From Kalmusia sp. IMI 367209 (Eukaryota > Ascomycota > Dothideomycetes > Pleosporales > Didymosphaeriaceae), in the NCBI GenBank assembly GCA_027946365.1, contig JAPEUQ010000005.1, positions 496,001-560,000 of the forward strand: a DNA stretch of 64,000 nucleotides, read 5' to 3'. Both the position numbers and the translations under genes were made by a program. Each line of letters starts with the position of its first letter. Position 1 is the first letter of the stretch. The notes below the pieces were generated by a model. That model was not told the DNA's origin, did not search any database, and saw nothing but the letters and a program-made list of their open reading frames with translations. Below, piece by piece: positions 10,842-22,333 of this stretch.

Positions 10842-13800
10842 CTATTCAGCCTCGTCATCAGTGTTCGGCGGGTGCGGTGTACCCTGTACAGCGTTAGTTC
10901 ATATTCATGAGGTTGGGCTATCACGCTCGCACGGATGGTACGTACCTTGGGGCTGTTCAACCACTCGATATGTCGTAACCTCCTGCGCACCTCCTGTTCC
11001 TTCTTCTCCTTCTTGGTCATCTTCTTCTTCTTGCGTGCGCGGAACTTCATGTCGTCTTTAGCTCCTTCAGCGTCGCTCATGACGGGTGTACCTGCTGCGC
11101 TGGGGACCGTGCTAGGAACCGCGGAGCTAACGTTGGAAGAGGCGACACTCGACCCCGGCCGCGAGTCTTCGAAGCGGTCCATAGAGACGGCGAGATGGCC
11201 CTTGTGAGCGACACGTCCGTCGGCGACATGCCACTGCTCCGGGCAGAGAGCACCGACGAACTCTTCGTTATGAGAGATCATAATGACACCACCCTTATAG
11301 TCACGAATGGCAACGGCGAGACCACCAAGAGAGTCGCGGTCCAAGAAGTTAGTGGGTTCGTCGAGGACGAGCAAATGGGGGTTGTTCCACATCGCACCCG
11401 CTATATCACGTTAGCCAAGACTATATGTTGGGGACTAATCACTTACCAAGTACGACCTTGACTTTCTGTCCACCAGAGAGACCAGAGATCTCATTGTGGT
11501 TCGCAATTTCAGGATCCAAGCCCAGATCCTCGAAATGCTTTGAGATAACCTTGGGTTCCAAGACACGATAACCGAGACCTTCACGAGAGGATTCATGGTC
11601 ATCGAACTCCTGGATCAGTTTCTGAAAGCCCATCTCAAGAAGAGTTTCGCGAGAAACCATAGTGTTGAACTTGGGCAACATGTTGAGCCATTTGACCTCA
11701 TACTGGAAACTCTTCTTGTACTTTTGACGACCAATAAGCGCTTCGATCTTACGCGCTCCCTTCCCGTCACCCAAATCGATGGGCTTCTCCATCTGAGCTT
11801 TGTCCTCGGCAGTGAGCACACGAGTCTGCTTCATAAGCACCTCGCGATCATCACCGTTGGCATATCGCCACTGGAGATACTGGTTGGGCGTCTTTTCCAT
11901 GTGCATTTCGACGTGCTCCAAGGCATGCTGTTTGATGTAGCCGATACGCAAGTTCGGGTGCTTTTCGACCTTTCCTTCTTGAGGTATCGTTTCACCAGTG
12001 AGAATCTTGATAAGAGTTGATTTACCGGCACCGTTGGCACCGATGATGGCGACACGAGAAGACAATGACAAGTTGCAGGATACATCGTACAAAGAGGGTT
12101 TGGATGCACCAGGGTACGTGTAACTGCAGTTGGTCATACGCAGAATCGATCGGGTGTTCGATTTGACACCGGTAAGAATGCCCGGAGGAGGGAACTTGAA
12201 CTGGACTTGAGACGCTGAAAGAGTATAGTAACTCTTGCCCTCGGGTTTGACCTTGACGAACGCAGCAAGGTTACCGTGGTATAGCACGAGCTTCTTCTGT
12301 TCGTAGTGATAGATGTCTGTGCAAACCTCATCCAAGAATCCGGAGTCGTGGGAAACAATCAAACTCGTGATTTCGGTGTGGCTCTTGAGGTACTCTTGTA
12401 ACCATGCGATGTTGGCAACATCCAAGTGGTTAGTTGGCTCGTCAAGCAATAGGACATCGGCGCGCATAAGCATAGCGCGAGCTAGAGCGAGCTTCATCTT
12501 CCAACCACCAGATAGCGAGCCAACCTTGTTCGATTGTCTGCCTTCTAGACCAGCTGTAAAGCCGACCTCTTCCAAGACTTCAGAAATGCGCTCTTGGCTC
12601 TCATCCTTGAAGCGAGGATCACTCGAGATGTATTGAAGAATGCTAAGGTCAGCGTCTTCACCCTGGTTGTGCTCAACGAAGCAAGTCTTGACTTCGTCCT
12701 GGGGTGGGAAGCCTTCAAGCTTGCCATCCGCAATGCTTCGCATGAGTGTAGACTTTCCCGCACCGTTACGACCGCAAAGGCCGTACCTGTGACCCTTGAG
12801 CAATCTTAAGTTAGTGTGTGATAACAGGAGCATGCCTCCATAGCCAAGTGAGAAAACCGCGTTCACGATCTCGACCTCTCCATCGTCTTCTTTAATCGGC
12901 TGTCCGAACTTCCGATGGTCTTCTTCAATATAAAACTGGTGTACAGCTTCAGCAACTTTTTCTGCATCCCCCGGGTCCATCAGCGGCGCAAGGTAAGGTG
13001 CGATAAGCTGAGGTACACGATTCAGTTCCCGTTCGTTTACAACCTCAGCGACCATCTCAGAAATATATTGCTTTGCGATCTCCCAGGTTTGGGAATCACC
13101 GGGGAACATCGAAATGTTTCCGACTGCCTTAATTTGTTTGTCGATGACAGTCTGGATATCCTCCGGATGCGTGCGGTCGATAGCACCGCTCGCGATATTA
13201 CCATCTTGGTCTGCCATAGCCTTGTCCATGACATCAAGTGCAGTAGAGGCAATCTCTCGAACCTCAGGTAGAGAAGCACGATCTTTCACATTCTTGACAC
13301 CGGGTTGAAGTTTCGGCAAGAAAGCGCGAGCCTCAATGGGGTCATGGACGAGCTTCGTCAAGTTTCCCACCACAACAACTGTCTGACGAAGGACTTCTTG
13401 CGATGTAGAGGGATTGTTCAGCGACCGCTCGAGTAGCGGAGTAACCATGGCGAGCACAGGCGAAGTAACGATGGCTACGAAGGTGGTCTGCGAAAGAGCG
13501 TGAATTGCTTTTTGCAGACTCTGTGTCGAGGGATCTTCTATCGACTTGACAAGAAGCGGTATCCGCGGTGCGATGTCGTCGTTCTGAAGAAGTGTCGTAA
13601 GGCTGTTCATCGTCTTCAAAGCTTGTTTCGCGACCTATAACACTGTTAATACCCTCGCAGAGAAGGTTCGGAGTAAGCTTACCTCGCTCTTGAGGTCGTG
13701 CATGCCACCCTCAACCACAGGAATGAGTCGCTCTAGCTTCTTGCCCATAGCTTCCCTCAGTACGTCCTTCTCCTTTTCTACATCAAAGCTCTCCATGCCC

Positions 13801-14375
13801 ATCTTCGCCTTGTCCGCCATTCTACCAATCAGCTCCAAGGCACCCACTGCACCCTGCCACTTGCCAGACTTCTTATTCAGGTACTTGATGAGCACCGGTA
13901 GCAAGCCAAATACCTTTGCCTCAGCACTTAGGTTGTTGAAGAGGGAATCAAGCGCATACTGCGCACTCTCCCTGACTGTCCCCGTCTTATCCGACAAGGC
14001 ATCCAGTACCAAAACCACAGTGCCCTCCTCCTGGACCAGGAAAACTACCTCAGTCAACCTCTGCGCCGGCGGTAATTTCTCGAAAAGTGCGCCGAGGGCA
14101 TTCATAGCACCCTCTCTTCTGCCGGGGTTCTTCTTGTCGCCCGCCGCCTTCTTGATCTCGTCGAGGATGCCATACCCTTTGAGGCCGCGGAAGCCGACCG
14201 AGTTCTCGAGGAGGGTGGATAGCGCGTACGCGGCTTCTACCGAGGTGTGGGAGAGCTTAGCAGTAAATATGCTGGAAAGGACGGCGGCAACATCTTCGTG
14301 AGAGGGCGCAGGCGCGTCGCCGGCCTTGTTCACAACGATCGCGGGAGCCATAGGGGGCGACTCGGAATGGGGCAT
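10842..14375 (-). CDS. new1: NEW1-type ABC-F ATPase (eEF3 relative) acting in translation
   Basis: New1 is a ribosome-bound relative of elongation factor 3, known in yeast to support translation termination at certain C-terminal codons and ribosome biogenesis. Exons 13683-14375, 11447-13634, 10946-11400 and 10842-10883 give 1,125 residues. HEAT repeats fill the first half. ABC1 carries GRNGAGKST (about 519-526), LSGGWKMK and LLDEPTNHLD. ABC2 carries GANGAGKST (about 763), a chromodomain-like insert and LSGGQKVKV. The introns are 48, 46 and 62 bases. NEW1 rather than eEF3 is indicated by LLKGHRYGLCGRNG, AGAMWNNPHLLVLDEPTN (restored across the second splice) and the ending SPKGTPHPPNTDDEAE. Yeast New1 has an Asn/Gln-rich prion domain at its N-terminus. 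This protein starts almost directly with the HEAT region and lacks one. A second ATG at 14351 is possible. Confidence 0.92.
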
Positions 14376-15460
14376 GTCCCGCGCGTGGGGGAAGAGCCTT
14401 CAACCGTCGGAATTTGTCTGCGAGGTCTGCGCGAGCCTGTCGTGGGGCGGCTGGAATTTTTAGAGAGGGGCGTCCGTTATCGATAGGTGGTTGGAAATTT
14501 CGTTTAACCCGATTCTGCACACTCGGGTATCTGATGCGCAAAAAGCGCCTTGGAAAAAGAGGCGAAGATTGAGTGGAGAGTGGTAAGCAAACGAGGAAAT
14601 GAAGAAGGGAAAAGGAAAACAGTGCTGGGAGCGAAGGGTTGGAGCGGCCAGCCGAGTTGGGCTCGGTGAATGAAATAATAATTCTGTTCTGCTTGGCTGA
14701 CAGAGCCACTCAGCGCGGCCCGAGCGCATGCACGTTTTTCAATGACCGCCCGCTTTTTGCCGCTTCGGGGCTGCAGGGCTGTTCTCGTCCAACCTCGGCG
14801 GCCATACTGTAACTCGACACCGAAGCATGTACTGACCGACGTACCATTTCCTCACATATGAGCTGTCGCAAGGTCAGACTGTAACCAAATCAAGTCTTAG
14901 ATTCATATTCTCGTACCCGCATGCGAATCGCCCCCTGCCAAAGTCTAGTAGCGGTATGGGTAGGCGACTCTTTTGCCGGACAACAGAACAATTCGGAGGC
15001 AGCAGGTCTCTGGGAAGCAAACGATTGAAAAGCTAGCTTTCAAGTAGACGCCACTATCAAGTCCCACTCTCGGGTGGTTTCCTAGTTCCAGCGTCGGACC
15101 GCATGATAGATGGCGAGCGACGTGACTATGCAAACAGAAGGAAGGAAGGAAGGAGACACCGCCTACCTGTACGACAATAGTGTTTGCCCCTTGGATGCTC
15201 CTTCCTTGTTATTGTCCTTATTCTTGCTCGATGAAATTTCTCATTTCGATTGGACTGCTTATCTCTGTACATCTTCTCTCAGTCGCAAACGCTCTCACTT
15301 CCCAACATGCTGCTATAAATCCCCGTCGTCGCCCACTAAACAACCTCTTCATACAGCTTTTTTTAATTGCACCTTGCTCTAACGAAGCCATCCGGCGAAT
15401 CTTATTCCACTAACCTCATCCTCAGTCTCTGCCCTTCTGCGAGCAACAAGATTTCCCATC
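14376..15460. promoter_or_regulatory. Divergent promoter region between NEW1 and the Stc1-domain gene
   Basis: This 1.09-kb region lies between two divergent genes. It contains a GAAG microsatellite (about 15138-15152) and a C/T-rich leader before ATG 15461. Open frames on either strand show no protein features, so I regard it as two promoters and leaders. Confidence 0.5.
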
Positions 15461-16712
15461 ATGGGCCGCAAGCAACCCCATGTCTATGATCCGGCTCAAA
15501 TGAAAGCGTAAGCTGACTTTGGTCATCACAAATACTTTCTGCTTGATGCTAACCGCGAGTCAGTCTCGAGGGCGTTCTTCTGCCTGACAGGTGCGTCTAT
15601 GCTTGCGGCGCGAACTCAAAGTTGCTGATTGGGATGAAGGATCAAGTGCGACCGCTGCCAAAAGTACAGGAACCAGGCGAGCTTCTCTAACAAGCAGCTC
15701 ACCGATGCGCGGTACGCTATCAAGTTCTTACGCCAGACTTCAGGGTGGAAAATCAAATGCCAGGTATGCAGTGGAGGTCCGATTGTAGAGATAGAGTGTA
15801 GCGCGTGCGGCGTGACGAAAGGCCTGGAGGCGTTCGCCAAGGCACAGCGCAAAAAGCTCGACCTCGCGGTAAGTGTGCTCTATGGCTTGATGCAACTGTG
15901 CTCACCTACCGGCAGGAATGCTTCAAGTGCACAGACAAGCGATTGGACTTGGATCCGGTCAACGAAGAGGCGTACGAGCACAGCGATCGCAGCCGCGCTT
16001 TCGTGCATCCAGATGCCGGGTCTGGATACTATCCTTCCGTCTTTGAGGCTTCTGACACATCTGATACTGTAAGTGGACGGCATCTCTCAAGCAGGTCAAG
16101 CGAGCCTGTGTACGTCCATTATACAGGACGACTAATGCGGATGCAGGTAACCGAGTGGGATGACGTCAAATATAGCGGCGGTCTACTTGATAAGAACGAT
16201 GGTGGTGTTGGCCTCTCTGAGGGATTTGCCCGCAAGATATCTATATCCGACTCGTCCAGCGCCGGGACGTTGATTGAGGCGGAATTCGATCGAGGCAGCC
16301 GAGCGAGCGGGGACAATGGCTGCAATACTGTGCACGCACGCTCCTGGCACACATCATCTCAGAAAACACACAGTGCTAGCGCCAGCTCCACTGGATTCAA
16401 TCCTAACAACTATGGTAACCCTGCTGCGAGTCGTTCCATCTCCGGTTCTCAGCGATCGTTCAATTCGAGCATCGCTGAACGGTCGGACGCTTTATCCATG
16501 AAAGGACATTCTTTCGCGAAGATCAAGGCCTATGTATGTGATGCTACGTCCTTCTCGACTGCTTTTGGGTTGGCTGACCAATGTAGGATCCCAAGAAGGA
16601 CCCGAATGCCTTAGCTGTACGTCCCGTCCGGGACGAGTGGTCCTCTGATGAGTCGGCCTCTGACGATGATGATGAAGACGACGACGACAGTGAGGACGAC
16701 ACCCAAATTTGA
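15461..16712 (+). CDS. Stc1-domain protein
   Basis: The Stc1 domain is named after the fission yeast protein that links RNAi to the Clr4 histone methyltransferase complex at heterochromatin; whether this protein does the same is unknown. Exons 15461-15507, 15564-15590, 15640-15868, 15916-16068, 16147-16533 and 16587-16712 give 322 residues. Four CxxC pairs (CDRC, CQVC, CSAC, CFKC) in the first 130 residues make the treble-clef-like zinc region. The rest is Ser-rich and disordered and ends in an Asp/Glu run. The intron 16069-16146 (GTAAGT, CTAAT branch, CAG) is 78 bases, a multiple of three without a stop, so retention would add 26 residues. The first two splices are needed to join the tiny 27-base exon 2. 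Confidence 0.85.
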
Positions 16713-17567
16713 TAGGAAACTTGAACATCGGTACATCAAGGCCACGACTTTCATAATTTCATGCAGTCTTAGGACTAATTTTGGTCACTTTATGGGTGTT
16801 TTACCCCTCGAATGACTCAAGCAATGTCTAAATACTGCAAGCTTTTCGATAAAAGCTTACTGACTCTATTTTTACACTTCATGTCTTCTCGCTTCCTCCG
16901 AACACTCTGCTTAAAGGAAGGCATTCGGAGAGTATATGCACTGGGATTATCCTAGTCATGGTAGCCCTAGCTTTGGGGTTTCCTCATTCAAGAATCTCAC
17001 TAGTCTTGGTTTTCTCAAACTTGCGAATTCGATTTGTTAAATTTTGATAGCACACATGCAATAGAAGAAAACTTTCAACAATTGCGCCTAACGTTTCACT
17101 TTTTGTGTGTGAGCAAAATGCTATTTCCGCAAGTGAATGACCCTAGAGCTTGTCGTGTAAATGTAAATTGTCACCAGGTGTCGCATTCATAAGTGCGCGC
17201 TCTGCTGCCCCGGACCCTATCCATAACGATAATATTTGCCTTCGTATTATATGAAGTCAGATTATCTTTTCCTCCACTCTTGATCTGGTGTCATAACTAT
17301 TGCCCCAGCGCTGTACCTTTTCATAGAGTAGTTCACTGGATACGTATAGGCTGTAAGAAGAAAAGGAGTCCAGCTAAGCTTGTTTGGGAAGAAATTGCCA
17401 CACGTTTGCACGTGATTGCGCGCTAGACGCGTCCTGATTTCTCCACCCCGCCTCGCTCGCTTTTAACTCCCCGGTGGCCCTTCAGTGTTCCATAGAAGCT
17501 CCCCGCTCATAGACTCTTGGTTAATCGCTCGGAAGGCTCGATAAGGCCACACAACACATAAGAAAAG
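16713..17567. other. Intergenic region between the Stc1-domain gene and RAD7
   Basis: This AT-rich 855-base stretch lies between two plus-strand genes. It should contain a 3' UTR and the RAD7 promoter. No frame shows recognisable protein. Confidence 0.5.
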
Positions 17568-19634
17568 ATGTAAGTTGCAACGCCACTCGGAGGCTGAACG
17601 TAATTTCTAATCCAACGCTTAGGTCGGGACGACGAGCAAGAGGTGCTGGCATTCGTGGCCCTCACTCTGCACTAACAGACTTCTTGGCGGTAGGTTAAAA
17701 CTGTAGCTACTTGATCTGTAGTGGCTGGTCTAACTCCGAGAAGGCAAACAACATCTCCGCTCAAGAGATTCGCGATTCATACCGCCAACGCCAGCAACAG
17801 GCCGAAGCCGAGTCTACCGAAAACGGGGAGGCCGACGACAATGGTGAGGGACCTTCGAATGTAAACAATGAAGAGGATCTACAAGCAGAGTCTTCTGCTA
17901 TGGCAGCCGAGCGGACCCGCAAACGCAAGCGCAACCAAGAAGAGGCCATCGCGAAGATCAAGAAGGGCAAGGCGGCGAAGAAGAGCGCAAAAAAGAAGAA
18001 GAAGGGGTCAGATGATGATTCGGATTTTGAAGACCTCATGGATATGTACAAGAAGGCGAAGCCTCTGCCTGGCCAGTTAGAGAATTGCGAACTCTGCGGC
18101 AAGCGGTTTACCGTTACACCATACAGCAAGGCTGGCTCAGATGGCGGGCTATTATGTACAAAGTGCGGCAAGGAGATGACAAAGGAGGCGAAAGCTACCA
18201 TCAAGGCGAGCAAGCCAACTGTGCGCAAGGGTAGAAGGAAGATCGAGAGCAATCGCCTTGACGGCCTGACCTTTCGTGGGGCAAAGACGTTGCAGCAGCT
18301 TTGCATCGAGAAGCTGGCGAAGCACTCTGACGATATCGAGGAGTTTGGCGATATGCCTCAGCCAATCATGAACAAGCTGAGCGAGATTTTCTCAAAAAAG
18401 CGTGCGATGAAGTCGAATACATTCAAGTTGTTTTTGCAACCGGATGTAGATACGGTGGCTATCCATGAAGCAGCGTGTAAGTTGTTTGTTTTACCCTGAG
18501 TCAACATCCTGCTAACCTGTGATAGACCTTGAGACAGAAGACTACGATCAGATATTCGCAGTCGTTCCACATATCAAAAAGCTTTCTTTACGCAATTGTT
18601 GCCAATTCAAGGACAGCAATGTAGACTATATGATCGAGAAGGCTAAGGGTCTTGTCGACATCCAACTCCTAGGCGCTAATCTTGTGTCTAACGATAAATG
18701 GATGGACCTCTTTATTGCCCGTGGTCACGACCTTAAGTCACTGAAGCTCGAATGGCTGGACGCAGCATTCGACGATCAAGCTGTCGAAGCTCTCTCGACA
18801 TTCTGTCCTAACATTGAGCGCTTGAAGCTGGAACGATGCAAACAGCTCGGACCCGATAGCATCGATGCTATCGCTCGCCTCGGACAGCTGCAGCACCTCA
18901 CACTCTGCTACCAGAAAGACATTCCGCGTGATCGCGTCGTCAATCTCATCACTAATGTCGGTGCCAACCTTCGGACTCTTTGTCTCGAACACTTCATCGA
19001 TGCAGAAAACGATAACGGTCCGACCGACGAACTCCTCGATGTGGTCCATAACACATGTACACATCTCAAAAAACTACGCTTCAGCGAGAACAACGAGTGC
19101 TCCGACGCCGGCTACGTGAATCTCTTTACAGAGTGGACAAATCCCCCGCTACGCTACATTGACGTAAACAGCACTCGCGACGTGGACAACTCCACCCCCG
19201 ACGGCCCCGAAGACGATCCCATTGGCCTCGCCTCCGCCGGCTTCCACGCGTTAATGCAACACTCCGGCTCAAAACTCGAGTACCTCGACATCTCCTCCTG
19301 CCGCCACATCAGCCACGAGACCTTCGCACACATCTTCTCGCCTGAGCAAACCTGGCCCTGTCTCCGCGAGATCAACCTCTCGTTCTGCCCTGTAGTCGAT
19401 ACGGCGGTAATTGCGGGAATATTCCGCTCGTGCCCGCAGATCAAGAAGGTGGTTACGTTTGGCTGCTTCGAGGTTACGGATGTGGTTGTACCAAGGGATA
19501 TCGTGCTTATCGGTGCACCTAGGGCGCAGGATGCGATTGAGCAGTTTGGACAGGTAGTTATGGACTTTCAAAAGGAGATGGTGGGAATGGAGACGCAGAT
19601 GGGTGGAGGTCGTATCGTTCCGGTTATGTCTTAG
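17568..19634 (+). CDS. rad7: RAD7, leucine-rich-repeat DNA repair protein
   Basis: Rad7 works with Rad16 in global-genome nucleotide excision repair and in a cullin ubiquitin ligase. Exons 17568-17569, 17623-17689, 17741-18476 and 18526-19634 give 637 residues. The start codon is itself split: AT ends exon 1 and G begins exon 2 after a 53-base GTAAGT-TTAG intron. This yields MSGRRARGAGIRGPHSALTD, the conserved Rad7 N-terminus, followed after intron 2 by FLAKANNISAQEIR. A Lys-rich stretch and a CxxC pair (CELC, CTKC, near residue 140) precede repeated LRR units in the C-terminal half (for example LKLERCKQLGPDSIDAIARL). The intron 2 acceptor lies only seven bases after its CTAAC branch point. 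A GTG further in is not needed as a start. Confidence 0.92.
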
Positions 19635-20248
19635 TTATAGATTGACCGGAAGATTTCTTTAAGAGGCGTATATGGTTTTTATGTGGAACAGGATCCAGAG
19701 CCGGAGTTTCGGGTCGTTAATTTGCTGAAGCGGTGGGCGATGCAAGTGCTGGATTGAACAACAGGCTATGGTCTCAATCGCTAATCGTACCGGACCGTAT
19801 GTGATATTTCTTGACAATATCAGACTGAGCGCACAACTACTTTGATACATTTTCATGATTATGTATATCAGAAATATGCTACCAATGAAACGGGATGTGG
19901 AGCGACGCATGATTTAATACACACTATGTTGCATATGCTTTACACATTCTAGGACGAGACTTTAACATGGCACACAGCATCTACAAAGAGTAACGATGGT
20001 GAGCGAATGAGCATGAGGCACGGATACAAAGCTCAAGGTTTCACTTGCAGTAAACAGGGTATCATTGGGAAGCGTGCTCGTCTCGATCCTTGGAGGGACC
20101 TAAGAGCCATACATTGATAGTAATCATCCTTTCGTTTCGCCGTGAGCAACCATGTCCGAACCCTTTTTATAACGCATAAACCGGCAAAAGCCCGTTATGC
20201 AAATGATCACATGTCCATGCCCGTACTCCTTTCGCGACCAGAAGCTGC
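19635..20248. other. Intergenic region between convergent RAD7 and eS10 genes
   Basis: This 614-base region lies between two converging genes and is presumably two 3' UTRs. It is AT-rich in the middle (about 19790-19930). No gene is seen. Confidence 0.5.
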
Positions 20249-21029
20249 TTACGAAGCAGGAGCGGCGCCACGGCCACGGCCGAAGCCACCACGGAACTCA
20301 GGCTTGAAGTCGCCGGGGGCACCGCCCTCGCCCTTCTCGCCAGCGTCACGTCGTCGGTAACCGTCACGGTCGCCACGTCCACCGCGGCCACCACCACGGC
20401 GCTCACGGTCATCGCCGCTCATCATGCCACGCGGGGGAGCGTGGGTGCGCTGCTGCTTGATGTGCGTCTGGGGCACGATCTCGGCAGGAAGGTGCAGCCA
20501 TTCGCGGAGGTAGTCGAGACCCTCGGGGGTGAGAGTGTAGTAGTAGTATTGCCATGAAAAGCGGGTCTTGACGAAGCCACGGGAGTCAAGAGACTGGCCT
20601 GCTGAGTGTTAGACGGACTGCGTCTCTGCGGGGTGGCAGAAGTGGTGTTACTAACAGGCCTTGATGACGAAGAGGTTCTTGGTGTCGATCTCGCCGTGCT
20701 TGGGCAGGTTGAAGTCCTTCTTCGCAACGAGTACGCCCTCTGTGGTGACCGTGTGTCAGCCTATCCTTATGTGTAGCATAATGCCACTGAATTTGTATAT
20801 TTATGCCATAGCCATGGCGCGAGCGGGGAATATACTAACCGCGGAAGAGGTACCTGTGAGGACAGAGTTAGCAGAAGCTCAATTGAAAATTCGAATGAGG
20901 GGCTATAGAAAGGCTCATGGTCAAGGTGGACGATCTCTCGCGAAATTCCAAACTCGATTGCGCCCAAGTGTGCGATGCTGGGTGAACTGACTCATGGATC
21001 TTCTTGCGGTCGGCCTTGGGAATAAGCAT
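20249..21029 (-). CDS. rps10: 40S ribosomal protein eS10
   Basis: eS10 is part of the small ribosomal subunit head. Exons 20992-21029, 20840-20853, 20656-20739 and 20249-20598 give 161 residues. Exon 2 is only 14 bases and encodes the YLFR of the conserved start [20 protein letters not shown]. The winged-helix core ([16 protein letters not shown], then [19 protein letters not shown]) is complete. The C-terminus is the usual Arg/Gly-rich tail. Introns are 138, 100 and 57 bases; longer 5' introns are common in ribosomal protein genes. The second and third introns start with GTTAGT. Confidence 0.95.
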
Positions 21030-21304
21030 CTTGACGGTTGTTGTCGAGAAGGGACTGTGATGCTGGTCGGTGGTGGATGGTCGATGGGAGAAGAAGTTCG
21101 TGCCTGCCGAAATGTGAAATCCATGGTGGGCTCGCTTATGCACGACTGCCAAGACCAGGACCCCGGCCCGATCGCTCCAGCCTCCAGTCGCCACTCGTTC
21201 TTCCTTCCTCAGTCTCGACAACAACTGTGACCAGTGCTCTCTTTTGCCAACACGATTCAGAAAACCCTCAGCAACATTTGCGCAGCCGCACAAAAGCTTC
21301 CAGC
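21030..21304. promoter_or_regulatory. Shared bidirectional promoter of eS10 and SDE2
   Basis: Only 275 bases separate the divergent start codons of eS10 (minus) and SDE2 (plus), so both promoters and leaders must fit here. I cannot identify specific factor sites. Confidence 0.6.
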
Positions 21305-22156
21305 ATGGCTTCCGCTGCAGCACTGACCGCTCATTACTGCACCCTCTCAGCCGCCGACAGTGAACCCGTCACAATCATCGTAGACACCGTACGGGGCACC
21401 GTGGCCTTCCCTACAACGAAAGATGCATCCCTCTTCACTATTTATGAGACGCTTTACGAACGCGCCCCATGGATCCGCAATTCGTCTTACATTCTCACCA
21501 CGAACTCCCGCCGCACGGTGCCCACCACCGAATCACCTATCTCTTCCCTCCTCACGTCGGCAAGCGACACATTCATATCCCTGCGCTTAACGGTACCGTT
21601 ATGTGGTGGCAAGGGAGGCTTCGGCTCGATCCTGCGAGCGCAGGGAGGCCGCATGGCATCGCGCAAGAAGAAGCAAGGCGATGTGAACGGTTCGTCGCGG
21701 AATCTGGATGGCCGCCGCCTGCGGACAGTCGCCGAAGCAAAGACGCTCGCTGAGTATCTCGCCATCAAACCGGAGATGGACAAGCGAGAGAAGGAGGAGC
21801 GACAAAAACGACTGGAAGACATTGTGGCGAGCACCGAGCGCAAGCAGGACGAGCTGTTGAACGGACGGAATCAGGTCCGTTTGGACGGCCAGTGGGTCGA
21901 GGACAAGCAGGAGGCAGAGAACAAGACGAGGGAGGCCATCGAGAAGATGCTGATGGCTCAGCGGACGAGCTCAGAAGAGGACGAGGACGAGGAGCCTGAG
22001 AAGGTGGCAGAGAGTTCGAAACCTGCTGCTCGGCGGACGATGTATGGCTGGGATGATGAGGACGACGAGTTCATGAGTGATAGCGAGGAAGAGGAGGATG
22101 TGTCGGAGGAGGATAAGCCTCAGTTTGAAGGCAAGGGCAAGGGCAAAGCTGTCTAA
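21305..22156 (+). CDS. sde2: SDE2, ubiquitin-fold splicing/replication-stress factor
   Basis: Sde2 is made as a precursor with an N-terminal ubiquitin-like fold that a deubiquitinating protease removes. In fission yeast the freed C-terminal part, starting with Lys, joins the spliceosome and helps excise particular introns. The gene is a single 283-residue exon. The ubiquitin-like part spans about residues 10-102 and ends in LCGG. The cut would fall between Gly102 and Lys103 in GGKGGFGSILRAQGGRM, the family signature. A Lys/Arg/Glu-rich helix follows, and the tail is very acidic and ends in GKGKGKAV. The ATG at 21305 fits the expected ubiquitin-fold length; the frame stays open upstream without conserved content. 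Confidence 0.92.
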   Translation: MASAAALTAHYCTLSAADSEPVTIIVDTVRGTVAFPTTKDASLFTIYETLYERAPWIRNSSYILTTNSRRTVPTTESPISSLLTSASDTFISLRLTVPLCGGKGGFGSILRAQGGRMASRKKKQGDVNGSSRNLDGRRLRTVAEAKTLAEYLAIKPEMDKREKEERQKRLEDIVASTERKQDELLNGRNQVRLDGQWVEDKQEAENKTREAIEKMLMAQRTSSEEDEDEEPEKVAESSKPAARRTMYGWDDEDDEFMSDSEEEEDVSEEDKPQFEGKGKGKAV

Positions 22157-22333
22157 GTCATGTCTGGCAGACGGTGGTATAGCATGGAGGTGTTCAGTGA
22201 GCTTTTTTGTTTTTACCGTAAACTAGATACCCAAGCAAGCCTTCAACTGAAGACTCAAATTCATTCATACCCATAAGGATAACCCAGCCCTAACCTCGAT
22301 CTCCTCACATCTTCAATGCGTCCGTCTCAGCCA

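Noticed and set aside
10842..14375. Annotation as elongation factor 3
   Set aside because: The P-loop context, the AMWNNPH block and the C-terminal ending are those of NEW1.
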